64,000 bases of DNA, taken from the NCBI RefSeq assembly GCF_013166655.1, contig NZ_JABKCA010000021.1, forward strand, positions 1-64,000. The letters run 5' to 3'. The DNA is from Lentimicrobium sp. L6 (lineage in GTDB: Bacteria > Bacteroidota > Bacteroidia > Bacteroidales > UBA12170). Shown piece by piece: positions 20,712-30,627 of the stretch. The position numbers were made by a program, and so were the translations under genes. The notes under the pieces were generated by a model, which saw only the letters and a list, made by a program, of their open reading frames with translations, made no database searches and was not told the origin of the DNA. Each line of letters starts with the position of its first letter. Within the stretch, counting starts at the first letter, position 1.

Positions 20712-21893
20712 TTAAATAGCAGCTAAAGCTTGATCTAAATCTTTAATAATATCTTCTACATCTTCAATACCAATAGCTAAACGAATTAATCCTTTAGTAA
20801 TTCCTCCAGCCAATTGTTTTTCGTCACTTAGTTTACTATGTGTCATGCTTGCAGGATGTTGAATAAGAGTTTCTACTCCGCCTAAAGAAACAGCTAAAAG
20901 AGCTAATTTCACACTATCCATAACTACTTTACCTGCTTTTACACCACCTTTAACTTCGAAGGAAATCATAGAGCCAGGACCGCTCATTTGGCTTTTTCCT
21001 AAATGGTATTGCGGGTGAGACTTAAGCCCAGGATATTTTACCCATTCTACTTTAGGATGGGCTTCTAAATATTCTGCAACTTTTTGTGCACTTTCTTGAG
21101 CACGATCTATTCTAATTCCTAAAGTCTTTAAACCACGACGAGTTAACCAAGCTTGATGTGGATCCATATTACAACCAATATTCACCATTACACCTCTAAG
21201 GTTTTTATAATCCTCCTCAGTTTTTGTAATAACCATACCAGCAACGATATCAGCGTGCCCATTGATAAACTTTGTCATGGAATGAAGTACGATATCAGCA
21301 CCTAAATCTAAAGGTTTTTGTAAATAAGGAGAACAAAAAGTATTATCAACAACCAATTTGATGTTAAACTCCTTTGCAATTTCTGCCATTGCTTTCAAAT
21401 CAGTAATGCCAATAGTTGGATTAGCTGGCGTTTCAACATATAAAACCTTAGTATTTTCTTGGATGGCATCTCTAACGCTTTGTACATTTGTTGCATCTAC
21501 ATAAGTTGATTCAACCTTGAATTTAGGATAAAGAGTTTCCATGATTCCTCTGGAAGGTCCATAAACAGCATTATGACTAACTATATGATCACCAGATCCT
21601 AAAAGGCCTAAATAAACCACATTAACGGCAGCCATCCCTGATGAAGTAGCAATACCATCGAAACCATTTTCTAAGTCTGCAACAGCCTTTTCTAACTCTC
21701 TAGTATTAGGGTTAGCAATACGAGTATATATATAACCTGGATCTTCTCCAGAAAAACAAGCAGCTCCATGATTTGCATCTTTAAAAGCAAATGTGGAAGT
21801 TTGATAAATTGGGCTTACGGCACTCATCTTTTCATCATGAATAGCACCACTATGGATCAATTTTGAATTGAAACCTGCATTTTTAGTATCCAT
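20712..21893 (-). CDS. Trans-sulfuration family PLP enzyme (methionine gamma-lyase / cystathionine lyase-like)
   Basis: This 393-aa protein belongs to the Cys/Met metabolism PLP enzymes. PLP-binding Lys208 is in HSMTKFINGH, and the PLP-phosphate and substrate motifs (YTRIANPN, TSSGMAAV, ETPANPT) are all visible. Members make or break C-S bonds in cystathionine, homocysteine or methionine. The Cys found in the active site of well-studied methionine gamma-lyases (in YGCT) is replaced here (YGPSRG), so the name methionine gamma-lyase is uncertain and cystathionine gamma-lyase or synthase is possible. It is a single gene with its own terminator. Confidence 0.88.
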   Translation of the reverse strand: MDTKNAGFNSKLIHSGAIHDEKMSAVSPIYQTSTFAFKDANHGAACFSGEDPGYIYTRIANPNTRELEKAVADLENGFDGIATSSGMAAVNVVYLGLLGSGDHIVSHNAVYGPSRGIMETLYPKFKVESTYVDATNVQSVRDAIQENTKVLYVETPANPTIGITDLKAMAEIAKEFNIKLVVDNTFCSPYLQKPLDLGADIVLHSMTKFINGHADIVAGMVITKTEEDYKNLRGVMVNIGCNMDPHQAWLTRRGLKTLGIRIDRAQESAQKVAEYLEAHPKVEWVKYPGLKSHPQYHLGKSQMSGPGSMISFEVKGGVKAGKVVMDSVKLALLAVSLGGVETLIQHPASMTHSKLSDEKQLAGGITKGLIRLAIGIEDVEDIIKDLDQALAAI

Positions 21894-21916
21894 TATTTTC
21901 TATTTTTTTATGGTTG

Positions 21917-21924
21917 CAAAAGTA
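21917..21924 (-). promoter_or_regulatory. Putative Bacteroidota -7 element for the lyase gene
   Basis: On the minus strand TACTTTTG matches TAnnTTTG, 23 bp upstream of the lyase ATG. No -33 element at the usual spacing is obvious. No SAM riboswitch-like structure was seen. Confidence 0.5.
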
Positions 21925-22039
21925 AAAATTAAAATGAAACAAATATCTTGATTTCCAATGGATTCAATCTAAATAGATGATAAATATGAAAGCTAAATTT
22001 CGAATCATCAGATTTTTACTTTTTAATTTATGTCTTTTA

Positions 22040-22378
22040 TTAATGAGAACAATGATTCCCACCAGAACTTAAAGTATTATTAATCAAATCATTGACCAAT
22101 TCAGCTGGTGCCTTTGGAGATACACCAACAAATACATTAATATTGTGTTGTAGAAATATTTGAATGGCTTGCTGTCCCATTCCTCCTGTGATTACATCTG
22201 TTGCTCCAACTTCTTTTAACCATCGTGGCAATACGCCTGGTTCATGTGCTGGAGGCGTTAACTTTTGTTCGGCAATTATTTTTCCATCTTCTACTTCTAT
22301 CAATGCAAATATTTTTGCATGACCAAAATGAGTGCTCATATTTCCATTTTCCACTGGAATCGCAACTTTTTTATTCAT
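22040..22378 (-). CDS. NifB/NifX-type iron-molybdenum cofactor-binding family protein
   Basis: The 112-aa protein has the pattern of the dinitrogenase Fe-Mo cofactor family (VAIPVENGNMSTHFGHAKIFALIEV, then GATDVITGGMGQQAI). Stand-alone members occur in many anaerobes and non-diazotrophs and are thought to bind or carry metal-sulfur clusters. The tail SSGGNHCSH ends in Cys and His residues that could bind metal. Its start overlaps the stop of the next upstream gene by 4 bp (22375-22378), so the two are translationally coupled. No nitrogenase gene is nearby. Confidence 0.82.
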   Translation of the reverse strand: MNKKVAIPVENGNMSTHFGHAKIFALIEVEDGKIIAEQKLTPPAHEPGVLPRWLKEVGATDVITGGMGQQAIQIFLQHNINVFVGVSPKAPAELVNDLINNTLSSGGNHCSH

Positions 22379-22698
22379 CGTATTTTATTTTTATTAATAT
22401 TTGATATCACATTTTCAGCTGAATCATAATCAATACTACTCGAATATCTGATGAGCAAATCATTGAGATATGACTTGGCTTTTGGCCCTAAATCCCTTGC
22501 AAATACAATCTCAACAAGATGGTCTTTTAAATATTTAGAGAAGCATATTGCTTTCATTAGTTGAGGCTCACATATAGGAAGAGGTATTATTTGTTTTATT
22601 TTCTTATCTGAGTCATAGATAAGAAACACCGATGCATCTGATAAACAATCTCCTACAGTCATCTTTAATTGATTCTCAATCACTATTGCAATTATCAT
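22375..22698 (-). CDS. Small NifX-like fold protein, partner of the downstream gene
   Basis: This 107-aa protein is a weaker match to the same fold: a first beta strand (MIIAIVIEN), a central FLIYDSDKKI strand and a late IVFARDLGPKAKSYL segment, which parallels TDVITGGMGQQAI in its neighbour. It lacks the GHA motif. It shares an ATGA-type overlap with the downstream Fe-Mo cofactor family gene, so both are made from one mRNA. Function is unknown; metal-cluster handling is inferred from the neighbour only. Confidence 0.55.
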   Translation of the reverse strand: MIIAIVIENQLKMTVGDCLSDASVFLIYDSDKKIKQIIPLPICEPQLMKAICFSKYLKDHLVEIVFARDLGPKAKSYLNDLLIRYSSSIDYDSAENVISNINKNKIR

Positions 22699-22715
22699 AA
22701 TTCAATTTTATTTTG

Positions 22716-22723
22716 CAAATATA
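22716..22723 (-). promoter_or_regulatory. Putative -7 element for the NifX-like pair
   Basis: The minus strand reads TATATTTG (matching TAnnTTTG) 17 bp upstream of the ATG. An upstream TTG lies about 22 bp further, slightly beyond the usual spacing. Confidence 0.5.
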
Positions 22724-22865
22724 ATGAACATATTCTCATTATAAACAATTTCTTTTTAATTATTGAAATAAATTCCTTTAATTTGATTGCATAAATTTGA
22801 TAACCATATTTTTCAATTTTATCATTTTTCACAGGGGGGGAAAGACTAATTCGGAACATCTAATC

Positions 22866-24446
22866 ATGAATAATAATTATAAAAAAGAAACATTTGTAAT
22901 AGCCATTGATGCTGGTACACAATCTATTCGTGCAGCACTAATAAATTTAAAGGGTGAGGTTTGTAAAATTGAAAAAACAGAAATTGAACCATATACCTCT
23001 TCTGAACCGGGATTTGCCGAACAAGATGCTGACTATTTATGGAATAAACTTTGTGAAACCACACAAGGTTTAATGAAAAATATTTCAATTCCTATAAAAA
23101 ATATTAAAGGAATCTCCATTACTACACAAAGAGGTAGCGTAGTAAATTTGGATAGGGATGGGAAACCATTACGTCCTGCAATTATCTGGCTAGATCAAAG
23201 AAAGGCCAAACTTGATAGATTCCCAACAGGAATGATAAAAAAAGGATTATTGATGATTAATCTATATGGTTCTATTACGCATGCTATTAAAGATGGGGAA
23301 TCGAATTGGCTCAAACAAAATCAGCCAGAGATATGGAATAAAACATATAAATATCTTTTCTTATCAGGCTATTTTAATTATAAATTAACTGGCAAATATA
23401 TTGACTCTATAGGGAGTACAGTAGGTTATATGCCATTTAATTATAAAAAACAACAATGGTGTAAGCCTGGAGAGTTTAATTCCAAAATGTTTCCCATTTC
23501 TTCGTCTAAACTTGCTGAATTAGTTAAACCTTCGGAGTTGCTAGGCCATATTAGTAAACAAGCTATGAAGGAGACAGGCCTTCCAGAAGGTCTTCCTGTC
23601 ATTGCAGCCGCCGCGGATAAAGCCTGCGAAGTTTTAGGCAGTGGATGCATGACCCCTGATATTGCCTGTTTAAGTTTTGGCACTACAGCAACAGTCGAAA
23701 CTGTCCACCCTAAGTATAGAGAAGTCATTCGCTTTTTCCCCTCCTATCCTTCTGCCATCCCTAACCATTTCAATACTGAATTTATGATTTACAGAGGTTA
23801 TTGGATGATTAACTGGTTTAAGAATGAATTTGGATATAGAGAGATTGAGAAATCAAAAGAAACAGGAATACCAGCTGAAAGGCAATTCGACGAAATGATA
23901 AAAGACATACCACCTGGTTCCATGGGATTAACCTTACAACCTTATTGGTCACCAGGCATAAGAATCCCAGGCGTAGAAGCTAAAGGAGCCATTATTGGTT
24001 TTGGAGATGTGCATACCCGTGCGCATATTTATAAGGCCATACTTGAAGGACTCACTTACAGCCTCAAACAAGGAGCAAGAAGAACCGAGAAAAAAACAGG
24101 AGTAAAGATTAAGAAACTTAGAGTATCGGGAGGAGGTTCTCAAAGTGAAATCGCTATGCAAATGACAGCAGATATTTTTGGTCTCACAGTGGAAAAGCCA
24201 CATACTTTTGAAACCTCAGCTTTAGGCGCTGCTATCAATTGTGCAGTTGGTTTGGGATTATATCCCACCTTTGAATCAGCTATTGAACAAATGTGCCATA
24301 TAGAAAAAACATTTGAGCCCAATCCTGCAAATGTAGAAATCTACCGTAGATTATATAAAAAGGTATATCGAAAACTATATCGTAGACTAAAACCATTATA
24401 TAATCACATCAGACATATCATAGATTACCCAAAAATAGAAAAATAG
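22866..24446 (+). CDS. FGGY family carbohydrate kinase
   Basis: Starting at the ATG at 22866 (the open frame extends upstream to 22797, but the conserved first strand VIAIDAGTQSIRAALIN begins just after this Met), the protein is 526 aa, normal for the family. The N-terminal phosphate-binding loop DAGTQS, the substrate-side IWLDQRK and the C-terminal RVSGGGSQSE ATP motif are clear. FGGY enzymes phosphorylate sugars or polyols such as xylulose, glycerol or ribulose; the substrate is not evident. A basic tail (KVYRKLYRRLKPLYNHIR) follows the domain. No sugar transporter or isomerase gene is adjacent. Confidence 0.9.
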   Translation: MNNNYKKETFVIAIDAGTQSIRAALINLKGEVCKIEKTEIEPYTSSEPGFAEQDADYLWNKLCETTQGLMKNISIPIKNIKGISITTQRGSVVNLDRDGKPLRPAIIWLDQRKAKLDRFPTGMIKKGLLMINLYGSITHAIKDGESNWLKQNQPEIWNKTYKYLFLSGYFNYKLTGKYIDSIGSTVGYMPFNYKKQQWCKPGEFNSKMFPISSSKLAELVKPSELLGHISKQAMKETGLPEGLPVIAAAADKACEVLGSGCMTPDIACLSFGTTATVETVHPKYREVIRFFPSYPSAIPNHFNTEFMIYRGYWMINWFKNEFGYREIEKSKETGIPAERQFDEMIKDIPPGSMGLTLQPYWSPGIRIPGVEAKGAIIGFGDVHTRAHIYKAILEGLTYSLKQGARRTEKKTGVKIKKLRVSGGGSQSEIAMQMTADIFGLTVEKPHTFETSALGAAINCAVGLGLYPTFESAIEQMCHIEKTFEPNPANVEIYRRLYKKVYRKLYRRLKPLYNHIRHIIDYPKIEK

Positions 24447-24575
24447 TCATTTTTTTGTGTCCGATATTGTACAGTTCTGCACTACAGCGAACAGATATTA
24501 TTTCGTGTTTTTATTCTGTTTTTTCTATATATTTGATTGCTTGTAATTTATAAATAGTGGCACACTTTATGAAAA

Positions 24576-24650
24576 GAGATAATTGGTTTTACAAAAATTA
24601 TCTCATATTAGAATGCTTACAGGCCTTTAGTGATTAAAGGCCTGTAATTT
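24576..24650 (+). terminator. Terminator and upstream inverted repeat before the tricorn-like gene
   Basis: ACAGGCCTTTA/TAAAGGCCTGT (24619-24629, 24635-24645) forms an 11-bp stem with a 5-nt loop and is followed by AATTTTT; it probably ends the FGGY kinase transcript 170 bp after the stop. Just before it GAGATAATT/AATTATCTC (24576-24584, 24596-24604) is a second 9-bp inverted repeat that could be part of the terminator or an operator. Confidence 0.65.
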
Positions 24651-24696
24651 TTAAACTAATTTGTAACCATCGTTATTTTCAAAAAAAATAAAATCA

Positions 24697-27600
24697 ATGA
24701 AAAAATTCTTAGCATTTTTCCTAAGTATTCTGTTTGTAAGCAGCTTTGCTCAGGAAAGTAAAATGATGAGATTTCCTACTATGCATGGAAATCAAGTAGT
24801 ATTCACCTATGCTGGTGATTTATACACGGTAGCCAAAACAGGCGGAATTGCTCGTAAAATGACCAATGATGAAGGCTTCGAAATGTTCGCCAAATTTTCT
24901 CCTGATGGAAAAAGCATCGCTTTCACTGGACAAATGGATGGAAATACAGAAGTTTACACAATGGCTGCTCAAGGTGGCCAACCAGAAAGACTCACTTATA
25001 CAGCCACTCTAGGTCGTGATGATGTGAGTGATCGCATGGGTCCTAATAATATAGTAATGACTTGGAAAGACAATGAAAACATTGTTTTCAGAAGTAGAAA
25101 ACAGACTTTCAATTCTTTTAAAGGAAGTCTTTTTATGGTCAATATCGATGGAGAACTCGACGAACAACTTCCTTTCTCCTATGGAGGATTCTGTTCGTAT
25201 TCACCTGACACAAAAAAAATAGCTTATAATAGAGTTTTTCGTGAATTTAGAACTTGGAAATACTACCAAGGGGGTATGGCTGATGATGTCTGGATCTATG
25301 ATTTTACTTCTGAAGAAACGATCAATATCACAGATAATGTACATCAAGATATCTTCCCTATGTGGCATGAAGATAAAGTATACTATATTTCCGATAGAGA
25401 TAGAGTCATGAACTTGTTTGAGTATGATATAAATACCAAACAAACTAAGAAAGTCACTAAATTTGATCGATATGATATTAAATTTCCAAGTTTAGGTGAT
25501 AACGGGATCATCTTTGAAAATGGTGGAGAATTGCATTATTATGATTTTGCAAGCTCGACTACTGAGAAAGTTGAAGTTACTATTCTAAACGATTTTCCAG
25601 AAACTAGAGCACAATTAAAAGATGCTTCTAAAAGCATCAGTTCGTGGGCAGTATCTCCTGATGGGAATAGAGTGGTTTTTGGCGCAAGAGGTGATGTTTT
25701 CACCCTTCCTGCTAAAAGTGGAATCACACGTAACTTAACTGAAACATCTGGTGTTCATGAAAGAAATGTAGAATGGTCACCAAAAGGGAAATACATTAGC
25801 TATATCTCTGATGTTTCTGGTGAGGATGAAATCTATATTGTTAATCAAAACGGACAAGAAGAAGCCATCCAACTAACAAAAGACTCTGACACTTATAAAT
25901 TCAATCCTATTTGGTCTCCTGATGGAAAATATCTTTTATGGGGTGATAAGAAACTTCGTTTGCAAATGATAAATGTAGAAACTAAAACGGTATCTATTGT
26001 AGCGCAAGCGGAATCATGGGAAATGAGAGATTATGCTTGGTCACCTGATAGCAAATGGATCACCTATACCCTTCCACAGAGTGGAACAGTTAGTAAAGTA
26101 ATGGTCTATAATATTGATGATAAATCAACAAATGCAATTACCAACGATTGGTATGATGCAAATTCTCCATCTTTTAGCAGTGATGGGAAATACCTCTTCT
26201 TTGTTTCAGGAAGAGATTTTAATCCTATCTATAGCAGAACAGAATGGAACCATGCCTACCAAGAAATGGATAAAATATACTTTGTTAGTTTAGAAAAATC
26301 AACTCCTTCCCCATTTGCACCTGAAAATGATGAGGTAAAAATTGAGGAGACTGATAAAAAAGAAGCTGACAAAAAAGAGGAAGAATCTGAATTAAGTGTA
26401 AGAATTGACTTCGATGGTATTTATGATCGTACGATCGCCATGCCTGTGGACGTAGCTAATTATTGGAATGTTTCGGCCATTGATGACAATGTATATTTTG
26501 CAAAATGGAGTCGTGGTGCTAAAGGTGTCGAACTTCATAAATACAATTTGAAGAGCCAAAGCGACGATGTGATTGGTAGTTCTGGAAGTTATGTGATAAC
26601 AGCAGACCATAAAAAAATGTTTATTTCCGATCAAGGCAAATACGCCGTTATCCCTTTACCACAATCGAAAATAAATGTTAAGGATTGGATCTCAACCAAA
26701 AACATGAAAGTCATGGTGGAACCAAAAGACGAATGGAATCAAATCTACAATGATGCATGGAGACAAATGAGAGATTTCTTTTATGATGAAAAAATGCATG
26801 GTGTAGATTGGAAAAACATTCAAAGCAAATATTCAAGCCTAGTTCCTTATGTAAACAACCGCTACGATCTCACCTATATAATGGGTGAAATGATTGGTGA
26901 ACTCAGTGTCGGACATGCCTATATCAATGGTGGTGATGTGATTAAACCTGAAAGAGTAAAAATGGGTCTTTTAGGTGCTCAGCTTACTCAAGATAAGAAT
27001 GGTTATTATAAAATTGAAAGAATCCTCCGTGGACAAAATTGGAACAAATCGGTTCGATCGCCATTAAGCGATGTGGGAGTAAATATTAGCGAAGGAGATT
27101 ATATCCTTGCTGTAGATGGAAAATCAGTGAAAGAAGTGAAGAATATCTTCGAATTATTAGTGAATAAAGCAGATATCGAAGTCATTTTAACGGTAAATAG
27201 CAAATCTAGCACTGAGGGAGGTCATGATGAAATCATTATCCCTATTAAAGATGAAGCCAGTTTATACTATTACGATTGGGTTCAATCTAATATTGACAAG
27301 GTAAATAAAGCTACTAATGGCCAAGTTGGATATATTCATATTCCAGATATGGGACCAGAAGGTTTAAATGAATTTGTTAAGCATTTTTATCCACAATTAA
27401 ATAAGAAAGCTTTAATTATTGATGATAGAGGAAATGGTGGTGGAAACGTTTCTCCAATGATTATCGAAAGGTTAAATAGAGAATTAACCATGTATGGAAT
27501 GGCTCGAAATACTGGTATCACAACTAAACCAGCTCAAATTCTAAATGGTCCAAAAGTTCTACTTCTCGACAACTATTCCGCATCTGATGGAGATTTATTC

Positions 27601-27924
27601 CCATATCAATTCAAGAAATTAGGAATTGGAACCACCATTGGTGTTCGTTCTTGGGGTGGTGTTGTTGGAATTAGAGGAAGCTTACCATTTATTGATGGTG
27701 CTGACTTAAGAAAGCCTGAGTTTGCACCTTTTGATGTAGAAGGTGAAAAATGGGTAATTGAAGGATATGGAGTTGATCCTGACATTGAAATTAGAAACGA
27801 TCCAGCTAAAGAATTCAAGGGTATAGACCAACAATTAGACAAGGCGATAGAAGTTATTCTTGAGCAGATGAAAGCTTATCCTGAAACACCTCAAATACCA
27901 ACCAAACCAAACAAGAGTAAATAA
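24697..27924 (+). CDS. Tricorn-like protease (S41 family) with beta-propellers and PDZ domain
   Basis: The 1,075-aa protein has a signal peptide (MKKFLAFFLSILFVSSFAQ), two PD40/WD40-like propellers (about 25-540), a charged linker (about 545-570), the tricorn core domain, a PDZ domain (about 760-840) and a C-terminal S41 serine protease domain. Catalytic residues align with tricorn: His740 in SVGHAYI and Ser963 in NYSASDGD. RGNGGGNVSP is the S41 signature. Archaeal tricorn degrades proteasome products in the cytosol; this bacterial form is exported and probably degrades peptides in the periplasm. It is monocistronic with its own terminator. Confidence 0.92.
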   Translation: MKKFLAFFLSILFVSSFAQESKMMRFPTMHGNQVVFTYAGDLYTVAKTGGIARKMTNDEGFEMFAKFSPDGKSIAFTGQMDGNTEVYTMAAQGGQPERLTYTATLGRDDVSDRMGPNNIVMTWKDNENIVFRSRKQTFNSFKGSLFMVNIDGELDEQLPFSYGGFCSYSPDTKKIAYNRVFREFRTWKYYQGGMADDVWIYDFTSEETINITDNVHQDIFPMWHEDKVYYISDRDRVMNLFEYDINTKQTKKVTKFDRYDIKFPSLGDNGIIFENGGELHYYDFASSTTEKVEVTILNDFPETRAQLKDASKSISSWAVSPDGNRVVFGARGDVFTLPAKSGITRNLTETSGVHERNVEWSPKGKYISYISDVSGEDEIYIVNQNGQEEAIQLTKDSDTYKFNPIWSPDGKYLLWGDKKLRLQMINVETKTVSIVAQAESWEMRDYAWSPDSKWITYTLPQSGTVSKVMVYNIDDKSTNAITNDWYDANSPSFSSDGKYLFFVSGRDFNPIYSRTEWNHAYQEMDKIYFVSLEKSTPSPFAPENDEVKIEETDKKEADKKEEESELSVRIDFDGIYDRTIAMPVDVANYWNVSAIDDNVYFAKWSRGAKGVELHKYNLKSQSDDVIGSSGSYVITADHKKMFISDQGKYAVIPLPQSKINVKDWISTKNMKVMVEPKDEWNQIYNDAWRQMRDFFYDEKMHGVDWKNIQSKYSSLVPYVNNRYDLTYIMGEMIGELSVGHAYINGGDVIKPERVKMGLLGAQLTQDKNGYYKIERILRGQNWNKSVRSPLSDVGVNISEGDYILAVDGKSVKEVKNIFELLVNKADIEVILTVNSKSSTEGGHDEIIIPIKDEASLYYYDWVQSNIDKVNKATNGQVGYIHIPDMGPEGLNEFVKHFYPQLNKKALIIDDRGNGGGNVSPMIIERLNRELTMYGMARNTGITTKPAQILNGPKVLLLDNYSASDGDLFPYQFKKLGIGTTIGVRSWGGVVGIRGSLPFIDGADLRKPEFAPFDVEGEKWVIEGYGVDPDIEIRNDPAKEFKGIDQQLDKAIEVILEQMKAYPETPQIPTKPNKSK

Positions 27925-27972
27925 ATCAAGTAAAATAGAGTATCAATTTTATCTCTAATCAAAAACAAAAGT

Positions 27973-28007
27973 AGCCGAAGTGTATTTTTACATTTCGGCT
28001 TTTTTTA
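27973..28007 (+). terminator. Intrinsic terminator of the tricorn-like gene
   Basis: AGCCGAAGTGTA/TACATTTCGGCT makes a 12-bp stem (one G-U pair) with a TTTT loop and an eight-T run, 48 bp after the stop codon. Confidence 0.92.
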
Positions 28008-28039
28008 TTTAATATGTACGGTGCTTATAACCAAATATG

Positions 28040-28047
28040 TATATTTG
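28040..28047 (+). promoter_or_regulatory. Putative -7 element for the SBP-domain hybrid kinase
   Basis: TATATTTG matches the Bacteroidota TAnnTTTG form 30 bp upstream of the ATG at 28077. Confidence 0.5.
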
Positions 28048-28076
28048 TAAAATCAAAATTTCTTCATTAAACGAAA

Positions 28077-30584
28077 ATGTATACGCATTCAAAACTTCAA
28101 TTCACCACTATTCTGCTATTGATTTTTTTATCTTTCACTTTGATATCAAAGGCAGAGGAAAATAAACGAGTTATTAAAGTTGGTGCCGATTACGCCTACT
28201 ACCCTTATGAATTTATCAATGAATTCAACCAAGCCGATGGCTTCGATATTGATATTGTAAAAGCGATATGCAAAGAAATTGACGTGGACATAGAATTCCA
28301 AACAGGAAATTGGTTAAGTATTAAAAAAGACATCGAAGCTGGAAATATTGATTTGGTAGCTGGAATGTATTACCTTCCTGATAGAGCTGAAAAAGTTCAT
28401 TTCAGTATGCCGTATATAATCATTACCCACAGCATTTTTGTTAAGGATGGTGATTATTGGCAAAGTTTAAAAGATGTAAGAGATCAGAATAACTTAAAAG
28501 TAGTTGTGGAGAATAGTAGCATACTTCATAAGTACCTTACAACAGCTGGTATTTCAACCGACAGAATTCTGCCTGTAGAAAATCAGTTAGATGCTTTAAA
28601 GATAGTATCAGAAACTCCAAACACTTGTGCGCTTCTCCCCGATCTTCAAGGCAAATACATAGCCAAAAAAAATGGTTTCAAAGACATTACCACAGTAGGC
28701 TTACCTATTCTTCCTCGTGAATATTCTGTTGCTGTGAATCTAAAAGATACCGCTCTTCTAAATCAAGTAAATGATGCCATCACCAAAATCCAATATGATG
28801 GTACTTATCAGAAGATCTACAGCAAATGGTTTGGAGATTACCAAGCTGACAAACAAAGCTTTATAAACTTGAGCCTTTTGGAAATCATTCTTATCTCCCT
28901 GCTTTTTCTAATCTGTATCACCTATTTTTATCACTTTATTCAGTGGCAAAAAGTTTTAAATAAAAGAGAAGATCAATTGCATTTAGAAGAGTATGAAAGG
29001 CAAAAGATAATTACTAGCTTAAATAAAAAAGAAAATCTTCTAAGAAAAATAACCGAGAATACACCTTATGCTATTGCCATATTAAATGCGGAAGAGCAAT
29101 TTACTTTTGTCAATAGAATGTTTGAAATTGAATTTGGTTATACTAGAAAAGAAATAAGCAATATCAAGCAACTCTTTTTTTCACTCATTTCAAATAAAGA
29201 ATACAGAGCAGAAGTTATATCTAAGTTTGAGTATAACAAGTTAAAGCACATTGGTAACCAAAACCATAAAAATAGATTCCTCCAAATAATTAAAACATTA
29301 GATATAAATAAGAGAGAAAAAAGTATTCAAATTCAAATGATTAATTTAGGAGAAAACCAATCATTACTGCTATTTGAGAATATTTCAGAACAATTAGGTC
29401 ATCAAAACAAACTTGAGGAAGCTAAATTAAAAGCTGAGTCGGCTGATCAATTAAAATCTTCTTTCTTAGCCAATATCAGCCATGAAATCCGTACACCAAT
29501 GAACGCCATCATTGGTTTCTCTTCACTACTCTCTCAAGAAGAAGTCTATAAAGAAGATAAACAAGTATATAGTTCATTAATTAAGAAAAATGGTAATGTG
29601 TTAATGCTATTGATCCAAGATATTATTGATTTCAGTAAAATAGAAGCTGGAAAACTAAATATATATCCCCAATTAGTAGAGCTCAATCAGATCATTACGG
29701 ATGCATATAATGTGACAAAGGAGGATTTCAGTGTCAAGATTCCAAAGCCCATCCAATTTAAATTGTCCATGCCTGAGGATTCAGAACATACACAATACTA
29801 TGTTAGAGTTGATCCTAACAGATTAGCACAAGTACTATCGAATATACTGACTAATGCCTTTAAATATACTGATAAAGGAAGTATTGAGATTGGCTTTAAG
29901 GAAATTAACAATAGACATCTGAGAATTTATATTGAAGATACTGGCATTGGCATAAAGAAAGAAGATCATACTTTAATTTTCAATCGTTTTTCAAGGGTAG
30001 AAAGTGAAGCCATGCAATCAAGAGGTGGCACAGGATTAGGTTTGGCTATTTCATATCAAATTTTAAAACTATTTGGCTCTGAACTAAAATTTGAAAGTGA
30101 ATCTGGAAAAGGTTCTAAATTTTATTTCGACCTCCCTTTCTACGAAAGCTTTGGCGAAAAAACAGATTCCAAACTCTCAGGATTTAGCTCCTCAAAAAAA
30201 ATTGATTATAATTGGATGAATAAAACCATTCTTATTGTGGAAGACAATATGGAAAATTGCAAATACCTTAATACGATTCTTTTAAATACTCATGCTCACG
30301 TCATCACTTGTAAAACAGGAAATGAAGCCATTGAAACCATTAAGAATAACAAGAAAATTGATATCGTTTTATTAGATTGGTTATTACCAGATATTAAAGC
30401 AGAAGAAGTGGTAAGAATAAGCAAAAAAAAATTAAAAAAAGCCCCTATCATTGTACTAACAGCTTTGGCGCTAATTGAAGACAAAACCTATATTGAGTCG
30501 AAAAATATTGATGAATATATGTCGAAACCATTCGATAAAGAATACCTATTATTTAGGATGAATCATTTTCTGTTTGGAATATAA
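28077..30584 (+). CDS. Hybrid sensor kinase with periplasmic solute-binding (SBP_bac_3) domain
   Basis: The 835-aa protein has a signal/anchor (about 5-23), an extracellular-type family 3 solute-binding domain (about 30-260; DYAYYPYEFINE, GFDIDIVKAI, IDLVAGMYYLPDRAEKV), a transmembrane helix (LLEIILISLLFLICITYFY), a PAS domain, a kinase core with His469 in SHEIRTPMNA, an ATPase domain (GGTGLGLAISYQI) and a receiver with Asp767. SBP_bac_3 domains bind amino acids or similar small ligands, so this BvgS/EvgS-like architecture suggests nutrient sensing. It has no DNA-binding output and no cognate regulator next to it, so its partner is elsewhere. Confidence 0.92.
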   Translation: MYTHSKLQFTTILLLIFLSFTLISKAEENKRVIKVGADYAYYPYEFINEFNQADGFDIDIVKAICKEIDVDIEFQTGNWLSIKKDIEAGNIDLVAGMYYLPDRAEKVHFSMPYIIITHSIFVKDGDYWQSLKDVRDQNNLKVVVENSSILHKYLTTAGISTDRILPVENQLDALKIVSETPNTCALLPDLQGKYIAKKNGFKDITTVGLPILPREYSVAVNLKDTALLNQVNDAITKIQYDGTYQKIYSKWFGDYQADKQSFINLSLLEIILISLLFLICITYFYHFIQWQKVLNKREDQLHLEEYERQKIITSLNKKENLLRKITENTPYAIAILNAEEQFTFVNRMFEIEFGYTRKEISNIKQLFFSLISNKEYRAEVISKFEYNKLKHIGNQNHKNRFLQIIKTLDINKREKSIQIQMINLGENQSLLLFENISEQLGHQNKLEEAKLKAESADQLKSSFLANISHEIRTPMNAIIGFSSLLSQEEVYKEDKQVYSSLIKKNGNVLMLLIQDIIDFSKIEAGKLNIYPQLVELNQIITDAYNVTKEDFSVKIPKPIQFKLSMPEDSEHTQYYVRVDPNRLAQVLSNILTNAFKYTDKGSIEIGFKEINNRHLRIYIEDTGIGIKKEDHTLIFNRFSRVESEAMQSRGGTGLGLAISYQILKLFGSELKFESESGKGSKFYFDLPFYESFGEKTDSKLSGFSSSKKIDYNWMNKTILIVEDNMENCKYLNTILLNTHAHVITCKTGNEAIETIKNNKKIDIVLLDWLLPDIKAEEVVRISKKKLKKAPIIVLTALALIEDKTYIESKNIDEYMSKPFDKEYLLFRMNHFLFGI

Positions 30585-30627
30585 CTACACATTAACTATC
30601 GACACCCTATTTTCAATGAACAGTGAA

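Noticed and set aside
21894-22039. SAM riboswitch upstream of the methionine/cystathionine lyase gene
   Set aside because: The gap is short and AT-rich with no multi-helix structure or terminator; a simple promoter element explains it.
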